This document shows, in pieces, positions 13,613 through 23,200 of a stretch of 64,000 nucleotides of DNA; within the stretch, counting starts at the first letter, position 1; every line of letters starts with the position of its first letter. Made by a program: the position numbers and the translations under genes. This DNA comes from a virus, in the IMG/VR virus record IMGVR_UViG_3300026512_000003, positions 1 to 64,000 of that record. The stretch is one strand, 5' to 3'. The notes below the pieces were generated by a model. That model worked only from the letters and a program-made list of their open reading frames with translations. It was not told the DNA's origin and ran no database searches.

Positions 13613-14406
13613 TAATTGTAAGGAATAATATCGCTTTTAGAGTAGAAAGTTCTCAAGCAATAGCAAAATTCAAACAACATGAGAATTTTATATTAGGGCA
13701 GATTTTATATGGAAAATATGATTTCAGCGAAACAAGTAGAGAAATAATTCTTCTTAATTTCAGGTTGTGGACAGATTGGTTGAATCAGATTGAAAATACA
13801 ATTAGCTTCTTGGAAGAAGAGAAACTTACACAAAGCGATAAAAATCATATATTGTATAAAGCTAAAGCTGTAGAAAATAAATACACAAAAGCATTAATCT
13901 CTAATAGTGAGATATTTAAAACAAAGAAGAGTAAATGTTGGCTTGAAGTTCATAAAATTGTTGGTTATGAACATTTAATAGGTGAAATTAACAAAATAGT
14001 GGGATGTTCAAAAGTGAGAGCTTTTAATACTATAGTAGATGCTCTGATTGAAACAATGCTTATGGTAATGTATGAATTATGGGAAATAAAACTTGTATCA
14101 CATGTTGAGTATGAAAACAAGTTGGCTTTTACTGAGATGTGTAATTTAAAGTTAAATTCTAAAAACCCTGTAAATTTTCTTTTAAAAAGAGCTGAGATTT
14201 ATAGCAAATATTATGGAGAGGTAGATTTTGTTATACAAAACTATACGAGTCAAAAAATTTGTCCTGGGTATAGACTTTCAAAAGAGTTTAAAGAAAAAGG
14301 ATTTACACTAACAGTACCAGCTAATACAGAGTGTGTAAGATATAAAGCTGACACAAACAAATGTCCTTTGAATGGAAAAGAGTGCATGTTCAAAAAGGCT
14401 GTATGA
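13609..14406 (+). CDS. Hypothetical protein, 265 aa
   Basis: The GTG start overlaps the previous stop (GTGA) and follows AAGGAG. It is mostly helical, with a C-terminal cluster of five Cys (CPGY, ECVRY, KCPLNGKECMF) that could bind metal. No family recognised. It is sandwiched between two small membrane proteins with 4-nt overlaps, so the three are probably co-translated. Confidence 0.65.
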   Translation: MIIVRNNIAFRVESSQAIAKFKQHENFILGQILYGKYDFSETSREIILLNFRLWTDWLNQIENTISFLEEEKLTQSDKNHILYKAKAVENKYTKALISNSEIFKTKKSKCWLEVHKIVGYEHLIGEINKIVGCSKVRAFNTIVDALIETMLMVMYELWEIKLVSHVEYENKLAFTEMCNLKLNSKNPVNFLLKRAEIYSKYYGEVDFVIQNYTSQKICPGYRLSKEFKEKGFTLTVPANTECVRYKADTNKCPLNGKECMFKKAV

Positions 14407-14558
14407 TGAGCAAAGAGAAAAAGTTGTTGATTGAATCAATGGGATGGTCAATTCGAGAATTTGTTTTACAAGAAATCAGAGTATTAAAATATTTGATTTT
14501 ATTGGCATTTATGGTGAATATATTTGGGTTAGTCGGAATATATTTGTTGCTTAGGTAA
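14403..14558 (+). CDS. Small single-span membrane protein, 51 aa
   Basis: The tandem ATGATG at 14403 overlaps the preceding TGA. A Lys-rich N-terminus is followed by one hydrophobic helix (about residues 28-50, YLILLAFMVNIFGLVGIYLLL). Size and topology would suit a holin-like or lysis-accessory protein; no family assignment is possible. Confidence 0.6.
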   Translation: MMSKEKKLLIESMGWSIREFVLQEIRVLKYLILLAFMVNIFGLVGIYLLLR

Positions 14559-14577
14559 TGTGATGATAATCTCATAG

Positions 14578-14621
14578 AGTTTCCTGAGGGGAACTTTATT
14601 GAGCTTAGTCTCAAAAAAAAT
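14578..14621 (+). other. Two-hairpin intergenic module, copy A
   Basis: Hairpin 1: AGTTTCC (14578-14584), loop TGAG, GGGAACT (14589-14595). Hairpin 2: TTGAG (14599-14603), loop CTTAGT, CTCAA (14610-14614), followed by an A-run and then the ribosome binding site. The same arrangement recurs after the next genes. Confidence 0.5.
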
Positions 14622-14635
14622 ACAAAGGAAATGTT

Positions 14636-15604
14636 ATGGCAGACAATGTTACAACAGACGAATTAGAACAAGCGTTACAGGATTTAGCGAATGAGATGGG
14701 TTTATCCGTCAAGGAATATGTAGAGAGTTTAGGTTATGCAACAGCAGCAGACTTAGTAGCGAGTAATACAGGCTTACAAGCTCAAATTACAGCTATTACA
14801 GAACTAGATGCAGACAATGGTGCGGAAAGTTTAGCAGAAAAAATTCAAGCTATTGATGCAGTTATTTCTGATGAAGATGGTGTTGTTCAAAACATTTTAG
14901 CAAAGATTTTAGAAAATCAACAAGCTATAGTAGATGAAAGCACAAGAGCTACAAATGTAGAAGCAGATTTACAATCACAAATCACTTCTAACTTAAACAA
15001 AACAAATTCAAATGAAACAGCTATAGGCAATCTGTCAGATACAGTAAGTGCAAACAAATCAGCACAAGATACAGTAAATGCAGATGTTGAAAGTCGTGTT
15101 GCAGGTGCAGAAGGTACTATCGCTACTCTTACAGGTGATGATACAGTAGATGGTTCAATTGCTAAAACAATTGCAGATGAAACAGCTCGTACAAATGCAG
15201 CAATTGCAACAGCTAAAGCAGGTGCAACAGATGATGCAAAAGCTTATACTGATGAACAAATTGAAGCAATCACAGGTGATACAGCATCAACAGTAGAGGG
15301 TCTTGACGGTCGTTTAGGCGAAGTTGAAAACACTTTAGCGGACACAACAGATGAAGATGATAACCTTGTTAAAGGTATTGTTACTCGTGTTGGTGATGTT
15401 GAAGCAGCTTTAATAAATGAAGCAGCAAGAGCAGTACAAGCAGAAGCAGATATGTTGGCACAAGCTAAAGCATATACAGATGCAAACACTCTTAAAGCAT
15501 CTTCAATGGATATTTGTGGTGTTCACAACAAATTCCGCGCAGCATTAGGCTTGGCAGATAAAGACTGTTCAGGTTCAGGTGACGGCGACGGAGCAGTAAT
15601 TTAA
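14636..15604 (+). CDS. Coiled-coil fibre protein, 322 aa
   Basis: AAAGGAAATGTT precedes the ATG. Composition is Ala/Thr/Asp/Glu-rich with almost no aromatic residues until the end. Repeated coiled-coil segments (ADLQSQIT, AIATAKAGATDDAKAYTDEQIEAIT) are interrupted by short TGDD/TxDED turns, typical of trimeric phage fibres. The last 35 residues hold two Cys and a Gly/Asp/Ser tail. It heads a group of three fibre/adhesin genes and is richer in G and C than its neighbours, which may reflect composition bias or transfer. Confidence 0.6.
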   Translation: MADNVTTDELEQALQDLANEMGLSVKEYVESLGYATAADLVASNTGLQAQITAITELDADNGAESLAEKIQAIDAVISDEDGVVQNILAKILENQQAIVDESTRATNVEADLQSQITSNLNKTNSNETAIGNLSDTVSANKSAQDTVNADVESRVAGAEGTIATLTGDDTVDGSIAKTIADETARTNAAIATAKAGATDDAKAYTDEQIEAITGDTASTVEGLDGRLGEVENTLADTTDEDDNLVKGIVTRVGDVEAALINEAARAVQAEADMLAQAKAYTDANTLKASSMDICGVHNKFRAALGLADKDCSGSGDGDGAVI

Positions 15605-15654
15605 TTATTGTCAAACAAAACATATTTGTTCGTCTTAAAGACAGTGTGCTTACA

Positions 15655-15698
15655 CAGCCCTTTTTTTGAGGGCTGCGGTGAGTACATCTCAAAAAAAA
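15655..15698 (+). other. Two-hairpin intergenic module, copy B
   Basis: Hairpin 1: CAGCCCT (15655-15661), loop of six T and a G, AGGGCTG (15669-15675). Hairpin 2: TGAG (15679-15682), loop TACAT, CTCA (15688-15691), followed by an A-run. Confidence 0.5.
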
Positions 15699-15710
15699 CA
15701 AGGAAAAAAA

Positions 15711-16571
15711 ATGCAAGTAAAAATAAATTCTTATATTTCTGTGGATAATCTAACAGAAGAACAGGCAGTTGAACACGCAATAAGTATGGTAAATGCGTAC
15801 GATACTATTAACGAAAGTCGTTTAGGGGAAGTTGTAACAAAATTATATTACATAGTTCCTGTTTTAGGAAAAATCATAGTAGTTGTAAATGAAGCGGATA
15901 AGGAAATTTTAGGCGTAGATAGTAATATCTTAGCAAATACAAATATTTCAGAGTACCCTCTAGAAAGATTACCAGCTAGCGTGATTGAGTATAAAGAGCT
16001 TATTGTTAAGGTTGGTAGTTCATTAACAATGGAGCAGATATTTAATGCGGGGCAATCTATTGTAGAAGATGCAGCAGAAAAGGTTATGCCTTATAAAATA
16101 CCAGTGTTAAAAGTTATCAATTACAACAATACTGATACAGATGCTTTGGTGATGCCTGGCGTTTTCGGAGATAATATTTTTTCAAGTGTAAGTGGTATTG
16201 TTAACAGTGGGAACGCTGAAGCTGGAGATGAAGTTATTGAAAGTAGTGAAAGATTTTATTTAGATATGCTTCCAGTTCATACAGGAATCGTCTACCATGA
16301 TGGTATAGCGGTTGCACTTACATACAGAGATAGTGCTCATAATTTTAGCACATATTATGGAAACGGGGCTTATTATCTTGCACTTGATGGACTAACTTTT
16401 AATGTAAAAGTAAATCTTGATGGTAGCCTTAAGTCTGTCCATGTTGGAGATAGAGATAGAGACAATACTTCTTCTTTCTCTGAAGATCCAGAAAACCAAA
16501 CAAATGAGTTTGTAGCTGATATGAGTGGTCATCACCCATGGAAAGTTTGTTCAGGATTTGAAGTTATTTAA
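15711..16571 (+). CDS. Adhesin-like protein, paralogue 1, 286 aa
   Basis: ATG at 15711 is preferred over an upstream in-frame ATG at 15666 because AAGGAA precedes it and its N-terminus matches that of the next gene. Residues 1 to about 190 are clearly related to the first 190 residues of the 16644 product (shared KLYYIVP, GVDS, NTxISEYPLE, VMP, NYNNTD, FSSVSGIVNSG). The C-terminal 95 residues are unrelated, Tyr/His/Asp-rich and probably a beta domain. Reading: a common virion-attachment domain with an exchangeable receptor-binding end. Confidence 0.6.
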   Translation: MQVKINSYISVDNLTEEQAVEHAISMVNAYDTINESRLGEVVTKLYYIVPVLGKIIVVVNEADKEILGVDSNILANTNISEYPLERLPASVIEYKELIVKVGSSLTMEQIFNAGQSIVEDAAEKVMPYKIPVLKVINYNNTDTDALVMPGVFGDNIFSSVSGIVNSGNAEAGDEVIESSERFYLDMLPVHTGIVYHDGIAVALTYRDSAHNFSTYYGNGAYYLALDGLTFNVKVNLDGSLKSVHVGDRDRDNTSSFSEDPENQTNEFVADMSGHHPWKVCSGFEVI

Positions 16572-16578
16572 CCTTAAA

Positions 16579-16598
16579 AAGCCCTCCTAAGAGGGTTT
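16579..16598 (+). terminator. Hairpin 1 of module copy C, terminator-like
   Basis: AAGCCCTC (16579-16586), loop CTAA, GAGGGTTT (16591-16598), then TAATT. A second hairpin TGAG/CTCA (16602-16605/16615-16618) and an A-run follow. Strongly resembles a rho-independent terminator, though the T-tract is short. Confidence 0.55.
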
Positions 16599-16643
16599 AA
16601 TTGAGCTTGTGAAACTCAGAAAAAACAAAAAAAAGGATGCAAA

Positions 16644-18071
16644 ATGCAAATTAAGATTAATTGTCATGTAGAGATGTCAGATATTACTGAAGCAGAAGCG
16701 TTAACGAAAGCTACTGAAAAAGTGGAAAGTTATGATGCTCTAGTCGAAGAAATAGCTGGAGAAGAACTGGTTACCAAGCTATACTATATAGTACCTAAAC
16801 TTGGAAAAATATTGGTTGTTGTTTCAGAAGAAGATAGAGTTATATTGGGTGTAGATAGCACAGTTCTTGCAAATACTTTGATCTCTGAATATCCTCTAGA
16901 GAAGCTTCCTTCACAGGTTGTTGCTTATCGTGAGCTTATCATTAAAGTTGGAAACGAAATAGATATGGATTCAATTATGAATGCAGCTCAATTTATTGCA
17001 GACGATACTGCATCAAAAGTTATGCCAGCTAGAATGCCTGTTGTTAAAGTGATCAACTATAACAATACCGATGAGTCTGTTTTGGTTGTTCCTAGTGTTT
17101 TTGGAGGTAATGTTTTTTCTAGTGTATCTGGTATTGTAAACAGTGGTGATGCAGAGGCAGGAAATGAAGTTATTGCTAGTTCAGGTATTATTGCTATTAC
17201 TTGTCCTACTGATGGTAGTGTAGTTGCAGGAGATACTTATAACGGTTATTTAGTTGTAGATGGAGATACTTTAAAAACTATGATTAGCAATGGTGATGAT
17301 GTAACGAATGTTTGTACTTCTTTAATAACTGATATGCGTGAGATTGCAAAAAATGTAGAAGACTTCAATCAAGATATTTCTCGTTGGGATGTTAGCAATG
17401 TTACAGATATGTATGATATGTTTTTTGGTGCAAAAGCTTTCAATCAGGATATCTCAAGTTGGGATGTTGGTAATGCTACGAGTTTGAGTTTTATGTTTTC
17501 TAATGCATCAGCTTTCAACCAAGATATCTCAAATTGGGATGTTTCTAATGTTACAGATATGGCTGGTGTATTTTCTGGTGCATCAGCTTTCAATCAAGAT
17601 ATCTCAAGTTGGAATATTGGTAATGCTACGAGTTTGAGATATATGTTTCATAATGCAAAAGCTTTCGACCAGGATATTTCAAACTGGGATGTTTCTAATG
17701 TTACGCGTATAGAAGATATGTTTTCTGGTGCAAAAGCTTTCAATCAAGATATCTCAAGCTGGGATGTTGGTAATGCTACGCAAATGCAAAATATGTTTTC
17801 TGGTGCATCAGTTTTCAACCAGGATATCTCAAGTTGGGATGTTAGTAATGTTACAAATATGAATGAGATGTTTAATAATGCATCAGCTTTCAACCAAGAT
17901 ATTTCAAGCTGGAATGTTGGTAATGTTACGCGTATGGAAAAGATGTTTAATAATGCATCAGCTTTCGACCAGGATATTTCAAGCTGGGATGTCAGCAATG
18001 TTACAAGGTCAACTTACTTTGCGCTTAGTTCTCCTATAGATGGAACAAGCAAAGAACCAAACTTTTCATAA
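16644..18071 (+). CDS. Adhesin with DUF285/BspA-type repeats, paralogue 2, 475 aa
   Basis: AAAAGGATGC precedes the ATG. Residues 1-190 are the paralogue of the previous gene's N-terminal domain. A short bridge follows, then nine 25-residue repeats (residues 241-465) of the DUF285 family, consensus AFNQDISSWDVSNVTxMxxM. Such repeats occur in bacterial surface adhesins such as BspA and bind host proteins or cell surfaces. The repeats alternate between WDVSNVT and WDVGNAT forms, a 50-residue superperiod. Probable role: receptor-binding tail fibre tip. The near-identical DNA repeats could change copy number by slippage. Confidence 0.75.
   Translation: MQIKINCHVEMSDITEAEALTKATEKVESYDALVEEIAGEELVTKLYYIVPKLGKILVVVSEEDRVILGVDSTVLANTLISEYPLEKLPSQVVAYRELIIKVGNEIDMDSIMNAAQFIADDTASKVMPARMPVVKVINYNNTDESVLVVPSVFGGNVFSSVSGIVNSGDAEAGNEVIASSGIIAITCPTDGSVVAGDTYNGYLVVDGDTLKTMISNGDDVTNVCTSLITDMREIAKNVEDFNQDISRWDVSNVTDMYDMFFGAKAFNQDISSWDVGNATSLSFMFSNASAFNQDISNWDVSNVTDMAGVFSGASAFNQDISSWNIGNATSLRYMFHNAKAFDQDISNWDVSNVTRIEDMFSGAKAFNQDISSWDVGNATQMQNMFSGASVFNQDISSWDVSNVTNMNEMFNNASAFNQDISSWNVGNVTRMEKMFNNASAFDQDISSWDVSNVTRSTYFALSSPIDGTSKEPNFS
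17364..18038 (+). repeat. Nine tandem 75-bp coding repeats
   Basis: Repeat starts are at 17364, 17439, 17514, 17589, 17664, 17739, 17814, 17889 and 17964, an exact 75-bp period. Each encodes an FNQDIS...WD[V/I].N.T unit. The last is divergent at its end. Confidence 0.85.
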
Positions 18072-18077
18072 TCTCAG

Positions 18078-18099
18078 AAAGCCCTCTTAGGAGGGTTTT
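18078..18099 (+). terminator. Hairpin 1 of module copy D, terminator-like
   Basis: AAAGCCCTC (18078-18086), loop TTAG, GAGGGTTTT (18091-18099). A second hairpin GAGTT (18103-18107) / AACTC (18111-18115) follows. This closes the fibre cluster. The rest of the 304-nt gap to 18375 is very A-rich and otherwise shows only a TACAAT box. Confidence 0.6.
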
Positions 18100-18342
18100 G
18101 TTGAGTTTAAAACTCCAACATTCGCACAAAATCAACAATATAATAAAAATATATAAAGAAAAGAAACCACAATGTAAAAAATAAAAATATTACCCAATAA
18201 TATTTATTGTAATGACTGTTTTAAAAGAAGAAAATCATATGAATGCTAAAGTAAGAATAATTACAGGAAAGACTCTAAACTTATTTGCTATCTATAATGT
18301 ACAAGTTAGACAAGATTATTATTTTTCTAACCCTTTTTATGT

Positions 18343-18348
18343 TACAAT
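18343..18348 (+). promoter_or_regulatory. TACAAT -10-like element
   Basis: TTACAAT lies 27 nt upstream of the ATG at 18376, after a T-rich stretch. One mismatch from TATAAT. Confidence 0.35.
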
Positions 18349-18375
18349 CACAAAACTCATTAAAGGAGCTAAGGT

Positions 18376-18960
18376 ATGGGGTTATATAAAAAAGAGGTTT
18401 TAATTAGACCAACTTCCACAGTTACGGTATCTGGTGCTTATGATTGGACTAGAAACTGGCTACAAGACTTTCAAGATAAAAGCGAAAACAAAGATAGTAA
18501 CGGAAATTATATTGACTATTATTTTGCAGACATCTTCGATTCAAGAACATCTAATATTTATAGGATATATTCTAATCCATGTGAGGATAAATATGACTTA
18601 ACAGAGCTACGCTTTACAATACTGGATACAAGTAGATTTGTTGACAGAAGTGAGATTTCTGATAATCCTGATATTACACAAGATACAGATAAACTTGCGA
18701 CGAGAGAAGCTATAGGTTCAATCGTTAGCAACGAAGTAGCTAATCTGTACGAGATTGTCAACGAAGTTGGGACTATTTCTAATAAGAAAATGGCACTTAC
18801 TAGAGAACCAGCTGGTGAAATTATTTCTGGAACATGTGAAATTCATTTAGGAGATGATGTGTACGATAGAGTGTCATGCATACATCAGGATGGAGAGCTT
18901 GTTATTAATGAAGACAGTTATGAGGGGAAAGAGTGCATAGTGTCATTCTTAGCAAAATAG
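18376..18960 (+). CDS. Hypothetical protein, 194 aa
   Basis: AAAGGAGCTAAGGT precedes the ATG. It is acidic, with an N-terminal aromatic stretch (AYDWTRNWLQDFQD), a central helix with a NEVANLYEIVNEVG run and a C-terminal beta part with two Cys. No family recognised. It lies between the fibre genes and connector-like genes; tail-associated by position only. Confidence 0.6.
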   Translation: MGLYKKEVLIRPTSTVTVSGAYDWTRNWLQDFQDKSENKDSNGNYIDYYFADIFDSRTSNIYRIYSNPCEDKYDLTELRFTILDTSRFVDRSEISDNPDITQDTDKLATREAIGSIVSNEVANLYEIVNEVGTISNKKMALTREPAGEIISGTCEIHLGDDVYDRVSCIHQDGELVINEDSYEGKECIVSFLAK

Positions 18961-18973
18961 AAGTTGATTTTGG

Positions 18974-18979
18974 TATAAT
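18974..18979 (+). promoter_or_regulatory. GGTATAAT promoter
   Basis: Exact TATAAT preceded by GG, as at 5439 and 24554; 30 nt before the next ATG. No -35. Confidence 0.55.
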
Positions 18980-19009
18980 ACAACATATATTTTTAGAAAA
19001 GGTAGAAAA

Positions 19010-19282
19010 ATGAATGCATTCCATAAAGAAGCAAATTTGTTTCTAAATTTAGGGAAAAGGTTTACAGGTCTTGGGAATTCAATAGCAAATAAGGGCTACA
19101 AAGAAACAGCTAAGCACGGTTTTGAAACAATGAAAAATGATTTTAAAACAATGAAAGGGGTTGATTTTGCAAAAGCACATGCTGGAAAACTAGGTCTTGG
19201 AGGTGCTGGAGTTGTAGGCACGGCAGCAATGCTGGGCTCTGGGGGTAATAATAAACAGATGACAAGACCACGCCAATACTAG
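19010..19282 (+). CDS. Small protein with FHKEA motif and Gly-rich hydrophobic tail, 90 aa
   Basis: AAAAGGTAGAAAA precedes the ATG. FHKEA at residues 4-8 matches the recurring hydrophobic-x-Lys-x-Ala motif. The middle is a basic helix. The C-terminal part, GKLGLGGAGVVGTAAMLGSGG, is a short hydrophobic Gly/Ala segment like those of the 4348 and 11214 products. It may be an internal or ejected virion protein; no family is recognised. Confidence 0.55.
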   Translation: MNAFHKEANLFLNLGKRFTGLGNSIANKGYKETAKHGFETMKNDFKTMKGVDFAKAHAGKLGLGGAGVVGTAAMLGSGGNNKQMTRPRQY

Positions 19283-19291
19283 GAAGCAATT

Positions 19292-19732
19292 ATGATACCT
19301 TCAGATAAAGTTAGAGCATACATTAGAGATAGGGCAGAATTAAATGTTTTGCTTGACAATAAAGAACAATATGATGATGATGAAATAGGAATGTTTAATG
19401 AGGATGTTCTTGAAGAACTCCTTATTCAATTTCCAGCTTTAAAAGCACAGAAGAATCGCATACCTGATCAGGTTGTATTGTATGGAATTATTTCTAAGTT
19501 ATTTGAAATGGTGGCTCAACAAGAACATAGAAACCAAATGGTTGTTGGTGATGATAATGTAGGGCAAATAGATTATTCAAACAAAGCAGACAAATATTTA
19601 AACTTTGCTCAGATATATGAAAATAAAAAAAATTCTCTGGCTCAAACATTTACAGCGAGTTCTTTCTATAGAGACACATGGGGAGATGTAACAATGGGTT
19701 CTAGTGATTTTGAATTTTATGCAGGTGTGTAA
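19292..19732 (+). CDS. Connector-like hypothetical protein, 146 aa
   Basis: AGGAAGCAATT precedes the ATG. It is acidic and helical (DDDEIGMFNEDVLEELL, ILLF-type helices), ending in aromatic FEFYAGV. Size and position before the RNA polymerase gene, next to another small structural-type protein, would suit a head-tail connector. No motif proves this. It shares one base with the next gene (TAATG). Confidence 0.55.
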   Translation: MIPSDKVRAYIRDRAELNVLLDNKEQYDDDEIGMFNEDVLEELLIQFPALKAQKNRIPDQVVLYGIISKLFEMVAQQEHRNQMVVGDDNVGQIDYSNKADKYLNFAQIYENKKNSLAQTFTASSFYRDTWGDVTMGSSDFEFYAGV

Positions 19733-20271
19733 TGTCTATTATTAGAGAATCCCTTCAAGTTAATCCAATTAATGCTCAAGTTGTAAGTATAACAGGGAAG
19801 ATAAAAGTATATAATTTTGGTTGGATGTCAAATAGAGTTGTTGTTGCTACTGAAGAATCCGAAACAGACTTAGAAGGGATATTGACTGAGACTAGTCATA
19901 CTTTTATCCAAGGTAAAGTAGGACAAATTCATGAACAGAGTTCGGTAAAAGCATTGGATCCAACATTGCTTCAAGTTCCAGATGATGGTGGGGTAAAAGT
20001 GGGTGGAGATGACGAAACATCAAAAGTGTCAGTTCAAAGTTTCTTTAAAAAAGGACATAAATTTGGCTGTAGAGTTCAGAATTTTATGGGTAGAAAACCA
20101 AGCATTAGACCTACTTTTGTTAGACCTTATACAATAAATGAAGGAAAAGAGTATTATGATGCACAAGGTTCGGCTACTTTTGATCCGAAGTATACAAATT
20201 TTTCATTGCCTGCAGGGTTTGAGCAAACATCTGCTGTAGGTATAAAAACAACAACCATAATAGAGGGATAG
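19732..20271 (+). CDS. Hypothetical structural-type protein, 179 aa
   Basis: Starts at a TAATG overlap. It is beta-rich with a Gly/Asp turn region (DDGGVKVGGDDE) and a basic RKPSIRPTFVRPYT segment. No family recognised. It precedes the RNA polymerase gene by 6 nt, so the two are in one transcription unit. Confidence 0.6.
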   Translation: MSIIRESLQVNPINAQVVSITGKIKVYNFGWMSNRVVVATEESETDLEGILTETSHTFIQGKVGQIHEQSSVKALDPTLLQVPDDGGVKVGGDDETSKVSVQSFFKKGHKFGCRVQNFMGRKPSIRPTFVRPYTINEGKEYYDAQGSATFDPKYTNFSLPAGFEQTSAVGIKTTTIIEG

Positions 20272-20277
20272 GTAAAA

Positions 20278-23200
20278 ATGACTAAGTTAGACAGAACTCC
20301 TGATAAAATGAATGAAGCATTAAAAGACACAGTACTTAATACTTATGAAGGTAGAGAAGTAAAGGGAAAACATAAGACTCTTGTCTATAGTAATGTTCAC
20401 GCTACACCTACAGATAATGGTTATTCTTCAACAAAAAAAGCAGTAGACACAAAAGCCACTCTTTCTCAAAAATTTAAAGCTGATCTAACATTAAAAAGTT
20501 CTCTAGATGGACGAGTTCTCGAACATAAAAAAGGTGTGTTTATTGGTGATATTCCTATTTATTCTAAGAAAGGTGGTTTTGTAGTAGATGGGAACACCTA
20601 TAATATTCCTACCCAAATACGATTAAAACCATCAGCGTATACATCAGAAAAAGCCAATGGTGATGTAGAAACAATGATGAATTTAAAGAACGGGAAGGGA
20701 ATGAAACTTATTTCCCCTCAAGATAAAAATAAAATTGAATTAAAAATAGGGACTAAACAGTTTAATCCACTTGATGTTGCATATGCAATGGGAGCTAATG
20801 AAAAAGAAGCAAAGAAAGTTTTAGGTGACAAAGTTTTTGGTTTGTTACAATCAACATCTTCTCCTCATGAGTCAACTTTAAAATTAGCAACAGCATTAGG
20901 TATTTCTGAGCCAAACAACAATACTCCAATAAGCGAAGTAAAGGCTCAAATTAAAGATTACTTTCAAAAAACACAAATAGATCCACAAGCAACAAAAGAA
21001 ACTCTTGGTATGCCATTTTCTTCAATGAATCATTTAGCAATGCTTCGTTCTATTAAGAAAAATATAGGTGTGAAAACGGGGTATGAAAAACAGGACGATA
21101 AAGAAAATCTAATGTTTAAGAATATTATATCTCCAGAAAAATTAATTGGTGAGGGAGTTAATAAAAGACTAGCTCAGAGTGAAGCCAAAATGAAAAGTGG
21201 ACTCAATAATGCTTTTGCAAAAAATACAATAGGTGAAATAGTTACTGAACCTACTTTGAAAAAAGCAGCAAAGAGTTTTCTTACCACTAGTGCCATTTCA
21301 AGAATGCCTGAGGAATACAATCCTCTTCAAATGCTTCAAGGTAGTAATGATGTCACACCTTTGGGTGAAGGTGGAATTAGCGATACAAGAATGATTAATC
21401 AGAATGTAAGATCTTTACATATGTCTCAGTTGGGTTTTATAGATCCAATAAAGTCTCCAGAAGGTGCAAATACTGGAGTTACTTTAAGTCTAACACATGG
21501 TGCTCATGTTGATAGTCATGGAAATGCTGCAATTGAAGTTATAAATAACAAAACAGGAAAAAAAGAGATAAAAACTGTAGGAGATCTTTGGAATAAAAAA
21601 ATAGCTTTTCCTGATGTAAAAAAAGATGGATCAGTAGGAATGAGACATAAAGATAAAATTATTGTTGGCAACATAAGAAATGCTGACTATACTCTTGCTC
21701 ACTCCGAAAAGACATTTGGACCTGCTATGAATTCTTTAGGGGTTATAAGTTCAAACGATCCAACGAGAAATCTTATGGCATCGAAACACTCAACTCAAGC
21801 GTTGCCTTTAGTAAATGGGGATTATACTTCTGTGTCATTAGAGGGCGAAAACGGAAAAAGTATGTCTGAAAATCTTGCAAAAAGGCATTTACCACTTGCT
21901 GATATAAACGGTAAAATAACAAATGTAGATTCTAAGAATGGGTTTATTCATATTTCAAACGAAAATGGTGAACATAGCAAGATAGAGTATGCTAAAGATA
22001 AGATTCAATTAAACACGAAAACATACCTTCAACACACTCCTGTTGTAAAAGTTGGTGATACTGTAAAAAAAGGACAACATCTTGCAGATTCTAACTTTAC
22101 AAAAGATGGAAAGCTTGCTCTTGGTAAAAATTTAAGAACATCATGGATGGTGTATCCTGGAACAAGAAATGATGCTTTTATTTTATCAGAAAGTGGGGCA
22201 AAAAAACTTACTTCAGTACATTCTAAAAAATTTGATATTTCGACAAAAGAAGGCACTATTTATGATAAGAAAAAATTTGCAGCTCTTTTTCCAGAAGTAG
22301 CTCAAAAGATAGATATTCATAAATATGATGACAAAGGTTTGTTAAAAAAAGGAATGACTGTGTCTAAGGATGAACCAATATCCTTAGGCTTTAGAAAGAT
22401 GGATAGTGAGGAAGTAAAATTTGCCAATGATAAAGTAAAAAAGCTTATGTATGGCGGAATGGCCCCTGTTATCCAGAGATGGAAGGGTGACGATGTTGGA
22501 ACAATAAAAGAGATTGTTACAAAAGGGGCAAATACTAGAGTTGTATCGGAATATACTTCACCTATGAAGGTTGGTGACAAGCTAGCGGGAAGAAGTGGGA
22601 ATAAGGGTATTGTTTCGGCTATTCTTCCAGAAAAAGATATGCCTCGCGATGAAGAGGGAAATCATATAGAACTTCTCATGGGTGGAGCAGGAGTTACTTC
22701 GAGACAGAATCCGGCACAAATAATAGAGGCTTCGCTTACGGAAACAGCATTGAAAACAGGGAAAAACTATGTGTTACCTCATAACCCTGATGTGGATATG
22801 GATGTTTTTGCTAAACAGGAGGCAAAGAAAAATAATGTAAAATTGTATCATAAAATGTATGATCCACTTAGAAAAAAACATCTAGGGAAAGATGTATTTG
22901 TTGCAAATTACAATGTAATGAAATTATTTAAACAAGGTGATGCAACATATTCTGCAATTGGTCATGGTGGAGTTGGGGCAGATAATCAACCAAAAAAAGG
23001 TGGAAAAGAATCTCCTTCTACAATCTCAAACATGGAAATATCAGCACTGTTAGCACATGATGCAAAAGATTTCTTGAAAGAATCTTATAGTATTAGATCT
23101 CAGCACAATAAAGACTGGTTTAGAGCTTTTGAAGCGGGAGAGTCATTACCAGCTCCTGAATTAAAAACAGGAAAAGAGAATTTTCATAAAATGCTGTCTC

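Noticed and set aside
17364-18038. Regular 75-bp repeats considered as a CRISPR-like array
   Set aside because: They are in frame, contiguous and encode DUF285 units without spacers.
18212-18403. 63-aa frame before the gene at 18376
   Set aside because: Poor ribosome binding site, overlaps a TACAAT promoter-like box and the strong ribosome binding site of the next gene.
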